Below are positions 45,826 through 55,400 of a DNA stretch of 64,000 nucleotides, one piece after another. The notes below the pieces were generated by a model that worked only from the letters and a program-made list of their open reading frames with translations, had not been told where the DNA came from and did not search any database. The stretch's first letter is position 1; each line of letters starts with the position of its first letter. Source of the DNA: Mastacembelus armatus. Its lineage: Eukaryota > Chordata > Actinopteri > Synbranchiformes > Mastacembelidae. The translations under genes were made by a program, and so were the position numbers. The stretch is taken from the NCBI RefSeq assembly GCF_900324485.2, contig NC_046654.1:1718562-1782561 (forward strand), read 5' to 3'.

Positions 45826-48800
45826 TCACCCCTCTGCTCCCCTCAGTAATGCCATGCCCCCCTTCCACCTCTCCCTCGCCCCGTGGTATCCCCACCTCTT
45901 CACGTCCCTCCCAACCCTCCCCTGCATTCCCCACTCTGCTCTCCTCACCGCCTCCCCCACCGTCCATTCCCTTCCCTCCCTAACCAACTCCTGCCTAGCT
46001 GCCCACAACATCCTCTTGACTACGCTGATGCAGTACCACAGCACCCACCCCGTACATTTCTCCTCCCTTTCCAACCCCTCCCCTGTCCTCGCCATGTCCC
46101 ACGTCACCCTTATCCCCGACTTCACCTTACGCACCAGCTTATCTACCCCTGCCCACACCGCACCCGCAAAGTTGCACCCCCAGAACACGTGCCTCACGTC
46201 CTCCTCCCCCCTACACGCCGTCCTGGGGCAAAGTGCCGTGCTGCTTAGCCCATGCCTGTGTGTTCTCTCCCTCACCGGCAGTCGCCCGAGTGCCACCAAC
46301 CAGTTCAAGTCCTTTAGCCCGTTTTCCATCCCCTTGGGCTGCATCCTCATCCACCTTTCTGCCGTCATGCCCACCACTCCCGGCTCCTCCCGCTTGTCTT
46401 TCACCAACTCGTACATCCCCCTCACACTTCTCCACACTCCTCCTTCCAACACCTCCGGATTCTCCCTCAACCACCTCGCCCCGTGTTCGTAGTACCACGG
46501 CAATTGCTCAGACCGGGGTCTCAAGTTTGTCCAGTCAATCACTCTCCTCGCTGGGTAGGAGAAGTAAAACTTCGCGAGCCCCGCCCCTGCCCGCTCCCCC
46601 TCCACCACACTTCTCAAACATTCTCTCACGAACACCGCGTCCAGCCTCAACTGTACTCCCGGTACGTCCCTCCCCCCCTTCTCTATTCCCGCCATCATAC
46701 GCCTCCTACCCACCCACTCATACCCCCCCCCCCACAAGAACTCAAAGATCATTCTCTGCACCTGCGACCTCCTACCGACAGGCAGAGGATAGACCCCGGC
46801 CAGGTACACAAGTCCGGGCAGTACCTCCCCCTTCACCACCAATATTTTCCCCGTCAACGTCAACCTTCTCTTCCTCCACCTCCCTAGCACCCCCCCCAAC
46901 TTCGCAAGTCTCTCCTCCCAATTCTTTCCCCCTCTGTTCCCTTCCTCCAACCATACCCCCAACACCCTCAGCGGCCCCGCACAGTAGCTAATACCCTCCA
47001 CCTCCGCCTCCCTCTTTTCCATCTCCTTCCCAAAACACTTCACCTGACTCTTCTTTCTATTCAGCCTCGCCCCGGCCGCTTCCCCGAAATCCTCGAATGT
47101 CTGCAATGCATGCCTCAAACTCTCCTCCGAATCCAACAATAACGTCGTGTCGTCTGCGTACTGCGTTATCTTGACCCCCCCCCCCCCCGGAACCCCTACT
47201 CCCCCAATTCTGCCGTCTTCCCTAATCGCTCCCGCTACCGTTTCCATATATAAAACGAATAACAAAGGGGACAAAGGGCATCCCTGCCGTACTCCTGCCT
47301 GGACTGGGAAGGGCTCGCCCATCCTCCCGTTGACCATCACCCTGCTCTGCGCCCCCCTATACAGCGTCCTCACCCACCCCCCGAAACGCTCCCCAAACCC
47401 CATTCTTCCCAGCACCTCAAACAGAAAGGCCCAATTCACCCTGTCGAAGGCCTTTTCCAGGTCTAGGCTCGCCACCCACAACCTCAGCCGCTTTTCCTCC
47501 GCCCACGCTATATAATCTCTAATCAACTGCAGGTTCAACCCCGCCGCCCTACCTTCGACACCGCATGTCTGGTCCTTGTCCACCACCTTAGGCATGACCC
47601 CCCGCAACCTCCCTGTGATTACCCTAGCCAAGATTTTATAATCCACACACAGCATCGTCAACGGTCGCCAATTCCCCAAGTCCTTCGCTTCCCCCTTCTT
47701 GTATAACAGTTTTATTACCCCCTCCCTCATTGACGTCCCCAGTGTCCCCCTCCTCAGGATCTCCTCAAACACCTCCTGCAGCCACGGCCCCAAAATGTCC
47801 CAAAACGCCAGATAGAACTCCACCGGCAACCCGTCTATCCCCGGCACCCTCCCTTTCCTCATCCCCCCCACCGCTTTCTTCAACTCCTCCCCCCTTATCG
47901 GCTTCTCGAGGCCCTCCCGCTCCCCTCGTCCGACTCTTCCTTCCACCACCTTCAAAAACCTCTCTCCCTTCTCCCTGTCCCCCGCCCTGCTCTCGAACAA
48001 CCGCTCATAATACCTCGTCACTTCCTTCACTATCCCTTCCCCTTCACAGACCACCTCACCTCCTTCCCCTATCACTTCCCCCATCCACAGCCTCCCCCGG
48101 CGTTCCCTCACATCCCCGAAAAAGGCGGCGGTGCACCCTCCCCTCCCCTCCACCCACACTCTTTTCCTACTTTCCACCTTCTGTCTTGCTCTCCCCTCAT
48201 ATTCCTTCATCAATTCCTCCCTCGCTCTCCTACACGCGTCTTCATCCATCTTCCCTCCATGATTCCCCACCGCGAACTCCCTCTCCAAGACCCTCTGCCA
48301 ATCTCTCACCTTTCTTCTCTTTCTCCTCTCTCTCCTAACACAATAGGTGATGCTATATCCTTTCACCCTCTCTTTCACCAGCCCCCACCATTCGACCACT
48401 CCGCCCCGAAAACCCCGCAGCCCCTCCATTCGTTGCAGTACCCGTCTTACCCCCTTCCTGTAGTCTTTCTCCTCGAGTACTGCACAGTTTAATTTCCAAT
48501 ACCCCTTGCCCCACTGCCCCTTTGCTATTCTCCACCGATATAACACCCCCATATGATCGGAAAAAAACAAGGGGCGTAATGCCCCCTCCACCACCTCAAA
48601 GGACTTAGAAAAGAATATGTAATCAAGCCTGCTCTGCATCCCCCTCGTGTTTCCCCACGTAGGGCCATGCAGGGCAGGCGTCACCATGTCCCCTCCATCC
48701 CTCAACAAACTCCCCTCCACCAGTTCCTTGAAACCGCCTCCCCTTCCCCCCTTGCCCTTGTCCCAGTTGAAATCCCCCCCGAATATTATGTCCCTATCCG

Positions 48801-49197
48801 TCACGAAATGTGGCAGCAATGCGCTGATTAGTTTCCCCCTCTCGTCTCTGTTCTGTGGCCCGTATACCCCAATTACCCTTAGCTTGAGTCCCCAAACGTC
48901 CACATCCACCCCTATCGCTCTCCCCTGCTCAATCTGGTACACCTTCCTAATCTCCACCCCTTTGTCCCCAAACAGTATTCCCACCCCCGTTGCCTGCACC
49001 GACCCCACCCCCCAGACAGAAGCCCCTTTCGTCCATTCACTCGTGAACCTGTCCACATCTCTATCATCCTTCAAGTGCACTTCCTGTAGAAAATATATGA
49101 GGCACCCACAGTCTCCCAAAAACTCAAATACCCCCTCCCTCTTCCTCTTATTTCTCAGCCCCCTTACATTAAATGTGCCTACCCTGTGCTCCTCCAT
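45826..49197 (-). CDS. LINE A ORF2: AP endonuclease - reverse transcriptase, 1123 aa, uninterrupted
   Basis: The N-terminal AP-endonuclease has VGTFNVRGL, LQEVHLKDD, VIGVYGPQN, GGDFNWD, SRLDYIF and the closing SDH. The reverse transcriptase (about residues 440-720) has SLDLEKAFDRV, RQGCPLSPLLF and the catalytic QYADDTTLL. The C-terminal part carries a zinc-knuckle-like C-H-C cluster (CPRTACRGEEDVRHVFWGC), typical of the L1/Tx1 group. The endonuclease should make the first nick in the U3 gene and the reverse transcriptase prime from it. No stops or frameshifts seen. ORF2 starts about 370 bp after the ORF1 stop. Confidence 0.9.
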   Translation of the reverse strand: MEEHRVGTFNVRGLRNKRKREGVFEFLGDCGCLIYFLQEVHLKDDRDVDRFTSEWTKGASVWGVGSVQATGVGILFGDKGVEIRKVYQIEQGRAIGVDVDVWGLKLRVIGVYGPQNRDERGKLISALLPHFVTDRDIIFGGDFNWDKGKGGRGGGFKELVEGSLLRDGGDMVTPALHGPTWGNTRGMQSRLDYIFFSKSFEVVEGALRPLFFSDHMGVLYRWRIAKGQWGKGYWKLNCAVLEEKDYRKGVRRVLQRMEGLRGFRGGVVEWWGLVKERVKGYSITYCVRRERRKRRKVRDWQRVLEREFAVGNHGGKMDEDACRRAREELMKEYEGRARQKVESRKRVWVEGRGGCTAAFFGDVRERRGRLWMGEVIGEGGEVVCEGEGIVKEVTRYYERLFESRAGDREKGERFLKVVEGRVGRGEREGLEKPIRGEELKKAVGGMRKGRVPGIDGLPVEFYLAFWDILGPWLQEVFEEILRRGTLGTSMREGVIKLLYKKGEAKDLGNWRPLTMLCVDYKILARVITGRLRGVMPKVVDKDQTCGVEGRAAGLNLQLIRDYIAWAEEKRLRLWVASLDLEKAFDRVNWAFLFEVLGRMGFGERFGGWVRTLYRGAQSRVMVNGRMGEPFPVQAGVRQGCPLSPLLFVLYMETVAGAIREDGRIGGVGVPGGGGVKITQYADDTTLLLDSEESLRHALQTFEDFGEAAGARLNRKKSQVKCFGKEMEKREAEVEGISYCAGPLRVLGVWLEEGNRGGKNWEERLAKLGGVLGRWRKRRLTLTGKILVVKGEVLPGLVYLAGVYPLPVGRRSQVQRMIFEFLWGGGYEWVGRRRMMAGIEKGGRDVPGVQLRLDAVFVRECLRSVVEGERAGAGLAKFYFSYPARRVIDWTNLRPRSEQLPWYYEHGARWLRENPEVLEGGVWRSVRGMYELVKDKREEPGVVGMTAERWMRMQPKGMENGLKDLNWLVALGRLPVRERTHRHGLSSTALCPRTACRGEEDVRHVFWGCNFAGAVWAGVDKLVRKVKSGIRVTWDMARTGEGLEREEKCTGWVLWYCISVVKRMLWAARQELVREGREWTVGEAVRRAEWGMQGRVGRDVKRWGYHGARERWKGGMALLRGAEG

Positions 49198-49567
49198 TCT
49201 CCTTGTGTTACCAAACCCCTACAGCCCTCTCCGCCCCTCCTCCTCCACCATCTGCTCTGCCCACTCCAGCCCCCCCCCCCCTCCAGGCCCGTCCCCTGCC
49301 CCCCCGAGAGCACCAAGTCCTCTCCCAAACCCAACTGCACCGCCAAATTCAAACTCTCACTGAAACTCCCTTCCCCACTCCACACTCCCTCCCCCCTCCT
49401 CTTCCCTTCCCACATCCCCGTCCCCTCCCCTTTGCCTTCCCCGATTGTCCCAACCCCCCCCCCTTTTTCCCCTCCTTCCCCCTTCTGCGCCCCTTCTCCC
49501 ATGTCAGTCCTCCTCCGTTTTTTTCTTTTTCTTCTTCCCTTCCCCTCTTTCTCCCCTGGAGCTCCCG

Positions 49568-50527
49568 CTATCCACCTCGGATTCCACCCGGGGCTCTGAC
49601 CCTCCTCCACCCGAACTCGTTCCCCTCTGCACCCCCCCCCTCAGTCTCCCCCCCCTCAGTTTTCCCCGCATCCCCTGTTTGTCCCGCTGCCGTCCCCGTC
49701 TTCTTCTCCTCCTCGTCCGCCGCTGCTCCGCCGTTCCACCTCTTCTCCTCCCGTCGTCCCCTCATCTCCGTCTTCTGCGACCCCACCACCACTTCTGTGA
49801 ACGTCGGCCTCCGACTCCCGCACTCCCTGTAGAGATGCCCCGGCTCCCCGCAGCTGTGGCAGGTTCTGCGCACGTGACAGTCTCTCATCTCGTGCCCGTC
49901 CTCCCCGCACAGGGGGCATCCTGCGAAGGTGCAGGAGGCCTCCAGATGCCCATGCCTACGGCACCTCTTACAAAAGTCCGGCTGCCCCGCGTAGTACAGG
50001 TACCCTCTATCGGCGCCCAGACTGAAGATGGCCGGGGGGTGCGCCCATCCGTCCGGACTCCCGTTCTCCCTCCGCAGCAACACCTGGTATTGCCTCCTCC
50101 CCGTCCAGTAGGTTCTGGAGTCCGTCATGTGCCTCGCACCTGACACCACTTCTACGTACTCCTCCAGAAAGCTGGCTATTTGCTGATCAGTCACAAACGG
50201 GTTAAAAGTCTGCACTGTCACCACCCGGAAGTTGGGCTTATCTAAGTTCAGTATCTTCCAGTCCCTCAGCTCCCCCCGACCTATGCTCCGTTCCACCTCT
50301 TCTAAGGCCGCCCCGTAGATCTCCGCCGTCTTCCACGTCACGTCGTACGCCCTCGCCTTCTGGTTCGTCTGCACACACAGTACATCCGCCGCTTTCACCT
50401 TGAGTCTCTCCTCCAGGGTCACCCTGGTAAACAGATCCCTCGGCAGCAAACCCTCCTCATCTCTTCTCCACACGAATTGCAGGGTCCACCTGATCCCCGC
50501 TCTAGGAATGTTTCCTCGGTGCGCCAT
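49568..50527 (-). CDS. LINE A ORF1: zinc-knuckle nucleic-acid-binding protein
   Basis: The first ATG gives MAHRGNIPRAGIRWTLQFVW. The frame is open upstream into the U3 duplication without an ATG. The C-terminal half holds CCHC-type knuckles CKRCRRHGHLEASC, CPLCGEDGHEMRDC and CHSCGEPGHLYREC, then a charged Gly/Glu/Lys-rich tail. ORF1 proteins of Tx1-type LINEs bind the element RNA. This copy stops earlier than the ORF1 of LINE B, whose tail runs on in a Lys-rich frame. In LINE A the equivalent tail sequence lies in another frame, so an indel near the end is likely. Confidence 0.85.
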   Translation of the reverse strand: MAHRGNIPRAGIRWTLQFVWRRDEEGLLPRDLFTRVTLEERLKVKAADVLCVQTNQKARAYDVTWKTAEIYGAALEEVERSIGRGELRDWKILNLDKPNFRVVTVQTFNPFVTDQQIASFLEEYVEVVSGARHMTDSRTYWTGRRQYQVLLRRENGSPDGWAHPPAIFSLGADRGYLYYAGQPDFCKRCRRHGHLEASCTFAGCPLCGEDGHEMRDCHVRRTCHSCGEPGHLYRECGSRRPTFTEVVVGSQKTEMRGRREEKRWNGGAAADEEEKKTGTAAGQTGDAGKTEGGETEGGGAEGNEFGWRRVRAPGGIRGG

Positions 50528-50828
50528 CACTCTGCTCTCGCGTCGCTCAATCTCTGTCCTCTCCCGCGGAACGCCTTCTTCCGCCAGTGTCTCAGTGCTC
50601 CTTACACCGCACAGCCCCTGAGACCTTGAAAAACCTCCAATGCACGTGCTCTTCAGCAAGACCAAACTCTTTAGAAACACATTTCTCAAGTCAGCGACTA
50701 AAGAAATGATCCCTGAAAGTATAGTCTTGGTTTGATCTGGATGGTTCTCAGGGTTTTATGTGTGGAGACCAGCACTTTTAGTCCTGGTGGACTCCTGAGG
50801 TTCAGACACACCTGCTGCAGTCACAGTG

Positions 50829-51430
50829 TCACCACTTAGGTTTTGTTACTTCAACAACAAAACAATAAATTCTAACTTTCCCAATTCCACCATGTGAGTT
50901 TCTCCTCAAACTGTTGCTCCAACTTTCAGCCTTTGGGACTTTACTGTCAGGATGATTTAGCACTGAAGTGTTTTCTCTCTGTGGATTAAAGAAGTTCTTT
51001 GCTTCCCATTTTCCTATTATATGAAGTGCCAGTTATGATAATCCCTTATTTCTGAAAAAGCTGCAATGACACTCACAAATCATGCCACATCATGAAATTG
51101 CAAATCCTGAAATTCTTTATTTAAAGCCTTAAGAATCACGTGTTGTTGTGTTGCCAAATCCTTCATTCATCACTTTGTGCACAGCTGTGTGCTTGTTGTG
51201 CATGTTGTGATACGCAGCTGTGAATTCTGACCGACCTGCTGTAAAGAAGATACCAGGTGATTTTTAAGTCTCTATCCTGGAGGTTTCTATCGAAGAGAAA
51301 CACAAAGCAAAGCAGCTGTTTAAATGTTTATTGTATATATCTACAATTTGAAGCTGCATCGTCTGTATGAAAGCAGATACGCCAACCATGTCATCCATCA
51401 GTTTGCACATGGAGTCCAAGAGACACGATC
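50829..51430. other. spacer after U3 copy 6 promoter
   Basis: No exon or repeat recognised. Ends at the presumed 3' end of the EXOC3L4-like gene. Confidence 0.45.
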
Positions 51431-51448
51431 TTGATATTTGTCAGATGT

Positions 51449-51454
51449 TTTATT
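51449..51454 (-). terminator. candidate polyadenylation signal of the EXOC3L4-like gene
   Basis: TTTATT on plus (AATAAA on minus), about 950 bp past the stop at 52401. Another lies near 51327. Confidence 0.4.
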
Positions 51455-52400
51455 TGAAAATGATTAAATAGGGTTGAAACTATCACGTCCACAGTAGGAT
51501 TTCAAAAGATTTCATATAATAAAACAGCTCATAGGTGAGAAACCCCCTGATTTAAAACCCCCGAGATACTAAAATCTTTACTTCTCCCAGTTAGTCCATA
51601 AATACACAAGCAATAAACAAAGACATGGTTCAATATGTACAAAATGTTTTCCTGCAGTGTGAATGATAGAAGAACATTAGAAAGAGGAACTCTAACAATA
51701 AAACCACAAATATACATTTTACAAAACCCCATGATATTTACACTGACAGCACTTTAACTTAAGCTTCAGAAAATCCCCACACATGTTCACGCAAGTACCA
51801 TTTGTCAGGATCAGTTCCTTCATCCAGGACACATGACAGAGTCTGGATGGAGGCACTTTCACTTTGTTTGGCTTTATCTCAGACTGAGGACACTAACGTG
51901 GACACATTTAACAGAACCATCTAAAATCACAGCAAATACACTGGCACTAAAACTTGGTGTTTGGGTGATGCATCGGCTGAGAACTTCACATTTACCGACT
52001 GGTGGTTGCACAAAACTCCCCTCCCACCACACGCTGACTTTTCTGTGCCTGAAAGCAAATCTTTAATTCCTCACGAATCTGGAAACACTATAAACCATCA
52101 CACAATACAGAACACAAAACGGGGCTCACATTTAATTAGGTTTAGTAAATTAAATCATGAGGCGTTCGTACATTTGAGCGTCAGAAAAGATGCTGAACTC
52201 ATTTCTGCTTTGAGAAGTTCAACATGTTGACCAATCAAGTGCTCCTGCTGAGTTTCTTAGAAGGCTACGGTTTAAATGTGGTGTTGGACAACAAGGGCCC
52301 TACTTTCTGTCACAGCACCTGAGCAGAACTGAACCTGCTGACCTTTAGTGCAGTAAATCCAGAACTTGAGCTCTTATTCTTTGCCCAGTCAGCGTTTTCT

Positions 52401-55400
52401 CTAGTTGTGTGGCAGCAGGACGTCGAGGCAGGAAAAAGGCAGGATGGACAGACAGTCTGTGCGGACGGCGACTTGCATATTGTCAAATAAAATTCGGCTC
52501 TTGTCGCCGCCGACGCTGCCCAGGTTCTTCTTCAGCTCAGCGAGTCTCTGGAGGATCAGCCGGTACTCGCGACCTCTCAGCAGGCCTCTGAAGGTCAGGA
52601 CGGCAACCAGGTGCTTCCTGCTACAAGAGGAAAATCCACATCATTACTCCAAACTAGTTCACCTGAACATGCACTTCTGCTGATTACTGGGAACCTAAAG
52701 AGCATTTCCTCAATGTCATGGCAGCAATGAGTTCAAGAAATAAAAAGTTAATTTGTGACTGATTAGAGAAGGTGCGTCTGTCTGAACCTCAGGAGTCCAC
52801 CAGGACTAAAAGTGCTGGTCTCCACACATAAAACCCTGAGAACCATCCAGATCAAACCCAAACTATACTTCCAGGGATCATTTCTTTAGTCTCTGACTTG
52901 AGAAAGCAGAGGGGCGAGGAGGACATGTCTGAGGGGAGATTGGAATGGTACTGAGAGGTGTGGGTTTCTGTACAGACTGTATTGAGGATGTGTAAGTTTT
53001 TTGTAATAAACTTTTTCAAAGCTCTGACTTGAGAAAGCAGAGGGGCGAGGAGGACATGTCTGAGGGGAGGTTGGAATGGTACTGAGAGGTGTGGGTTTCT
53101 GTACAGACTGTATTGAGGATGTGTAAGTTTTTTGTAATAAACTTTTTCAAAGCTCTGACTTGAGAAATGTGTTTCTAAAGTGTTTGGTCTCGCTGCCCAC
53201 GATGAAGAGTGAAGATGTTTCCTTCAGAGCAGGAAACTGGTGGAAAGACTTTGGTTCTTCTCCACTGTTGAAGACTGGTCAGTGTTTCTGACTGAGACAC
53301 TGGAGAAGAAAACATGTTCTGAGTGGAGCTTTTTTGTTTGGTTAAAAGAAACAGTTTGAGTGTTTATCATCTGTTGAGTTTCTTTTTAAAGCAGAAGTTC
53401 TTTCAGGTAAGTTCACCTGCTGGTGTCACCAGCTACAAACTGACTCTTCCGGTGAAAACCAGTGAGCAGCTGCTCTGGAGTCAGTGTGTTGATACAGAAA
53501 CAGCAAACATCAACCAGAAAACCTGGTTTGAACAAAACATCCATGAGTGTAAGAGCCAGTTTTCTAAACCTCTGTCTGGTTCATTGTTGGACAACTCTGG
53601 AAACTTTGAAAGTTCACATCAGGTTTCAAGTCTCTGGTCACAGGTCAGTGAAAGTAAAAACATGGAACTACAAAGTTAAACACTTAAAGACCTGTTCTTT
53701 TTATTCTTTAGTAAAAAAAAGCTCCACTCAGAACATGTTTCCTTCTCCAGTGTCTCAGTCAGAAACACTGACCAGTCTTCAACAGTGGAGAAGAACCAAA
53801 GTTTTTCCACCAGTTTCCTGCTCTGAAGGAAACATCTTCACTCTTCATCGTGGGCAGCGAGACCAAACTCTTTAGAAACACATTTCTCAAGTCAGAGACG
53901 GAAGAAACAATCCCTAAAGTATAGTCCTGGTTTTAGACCAGTTTGCATCTGGGTTTTGTATCTAGGGACAAGCTCTTTTACTCATGGTCAGCCCTTGTGG
54001 GCCACAAAGACAAACCTCTAATGAATAACAGCATAAGAACCTGTCAGTGGTGACGCTGTGACAGCAGCAGGTGTGTCTGAACCTCAGGAGTCCACCAGAA
54101 CTAAAAGTGCTGGTCTCTGCACATAAAACCTTGAGAACCATCCAGATCAAACCAAGACTATACTTTCAGGGATTGTTTCTTTAGTCTCTGACTTGAGAAA
54201 TGTGTTTCTACAGAGTTTGGTCTTGCTGAAGAGCACGTGCGTTGGAGGTTTTTCAAGGTCTCAGGGGCTGTGCGGTGTAAGGAGCACTGAGACACTGGCG
54301 GAAGAAGGCGTTCTGCAGGAGAGGACAGAGACTGAGCGACACGAGAGCAGAGTGATGGAGGACCAAGGAAGTATTCCTAGAGCAGGGATTAGATGGACCC
54401 TGCAATTCGTGTGGAGAAGAGACGAGGAGGGTTTGCTGCCGAGGGATTTGTTTTCCAGGGTGATCCTGGAGGAGAGACTCAAGGTGATAGCGGAGAACGT
54501 CCTATGGGTGCAGACGAACCAGAGGGCGAGGGCATATGAAGTGACTTGGAGGACTGCGGAGAGCTACGGGGCGGCCTTAGAAGAGGTGGAACGGAGCATA
54601 GGACGGGGGGAGTTGAGGGACTGGAAGATACTGAACTTAGATAAGCCCAACTTCCGGGTGGTGACAGTGCAGACTTTTAACCCGTTTGTGACTGATCAGC
54701 AAATAGCCAGCTTTCTGGAGGAGTACGTAGAAGTGGTGTCAGGTGCGAGGCACATGACGGACTCCAGAACCTACTGGACGGGGAGGAGGCAATACCAGGT
54801 GTTGCTGCGGAGGGAGAACGGGAGTCCGGACGGATGGGCGCACCCCCCGGCCATCTTCAGTCTGGGCGCCGATAGAGGGTACCTGTACTACGCGGGACAG
54901 CCGGACTTTTGCAAGAGGTGCCGCAGGCATGGGCATCTGGAGACCTCTTGTGTCTTCGCGGGATGCCCTCTGTGCGGGGAGGACGGGCACGAGATGAGAG
55001 ATTGCCACGTGCGCAGAACCTGCCATGGCTGCGGGGAGCCGGGTCATCTCTACAGGGAGTGCGGGAGTCGGAGGCCGATGTTTGCAGAAGTGGTGGCGGG
55101 GATACAGAAGATAGATATGGGGGGGCGACGGGAGGAGAAGAGGTGGAAAAGTGGAGCAGCGGCGGACGAGGAGGAGAAGAAGACGGGGACGGCAGCGGGA
55201 CAAAAAGGGGACGCGGGGAAAACTGCGGGGGGGGGGCAGAGGGGAACGAATTCAGGTGGAGGAGGGTCAGAGCCCCGGGTGGAATCCGAGGTGGATAGCG
55301 GGAGCTCCAGGGGAGAAAGAGGGGAAGGGAAGAAGAAAAAGAAAAAACGGAGGAGGACTGACATGCGAGAAGGGGCGCAAAAGGGGGAAGGAGGGGAAAA

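Larger units (their letters stand above)
45724..50658 (-). mobile_element. LINE A: near full-length Tx1-clade non-LTR retrotransposon inserted in U3 copy 6
   Basis: About 4.9 kb on minus. The 5' end is TGCTGAAGAGCACGTGC, followed by ORF1 (CCHC fingers), ORF2 (AP endonuclease plus reverse transcriptase), and a short 3' UTR ending TGTAATAAAATTTTCAGAG. There is no long poly(A). The outer flanks carry a perfect 38-bp duplication of U3 nt 33-70. RT motifs PGIDGLPVEFY, NWRPLTMLCVDYKILARVI, SLDLEKAFDRVNW and YADD put it in the L1/Tx1 group, nearest Tx1. The coding strand is strikingly G-rich and C-poor. Both ORFs are open, so this copy may be young. It lies antisense to U3 copy 5 and sense to its own host U3 gene. 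Confidence 0.88.
45285..50728 (-). ncRNA. U3 snoRNA-like gene, copy 6, split by a LINE
   Basis: The 3' part lies at 45461-45285 and the first 32 nt at 50728-50697, with the canonical CAGGGATC. Between them sit LINE A and two 116-bp LINE ends. The 38 bp of U3 nt 33-70 are present on both sides (45424-45461 and 50659-50696). The promoter is intact, with the PSE-like element at 50773-50791. No mature U3 can be made, but the promoter still points into the LINE 5' end. Confidence 0.8.
52110..53329. repeat. right arm of the inverted duplication (terminal exon plus U3 copy 7)
   Basis: Inverted partner of 40621-41990. Here ggtcaac runs straight into atgttgaac, whereas the left arm has about 415 bp between two CAAC motifs. 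The right arm instead carries two 116-bp LINE ends inside its U3. Confidence 0.8.
52860..53329 (+). ncRNA. U3 snoRNA-like copy 7, interrupted by two LINE ends
   Basis: The 5' end is decayed (AAACTATACTTCCAGGGATC lacks a base and has a change). The interruption starts after 15 bp of the target (ctctgacttgagaaa, 52891-52905) and ends at 53152, followed by U3 nt 33 onward to box D at about 53320. The PSE-like element is at 52796-52814. It corresponds to copy 6 in the inverted arms. Non-functional. Confidence 0.8.

Noticed and set aside
45854-49832. Several 120-250 codon plus-strand ORFs, Pro/Ser/Leu rich
   Set aside because: They are antisense shadows of LINE A caused by its G-rich coding strand, with no independent features.
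53323-53679. 118-codon ORF with a partner frame at 44934-45161
   Set aside because: Conserved only because the spacer is a recent inverted duplicate. It overlaps a U3 end and shows no excess of silent changes by eye.
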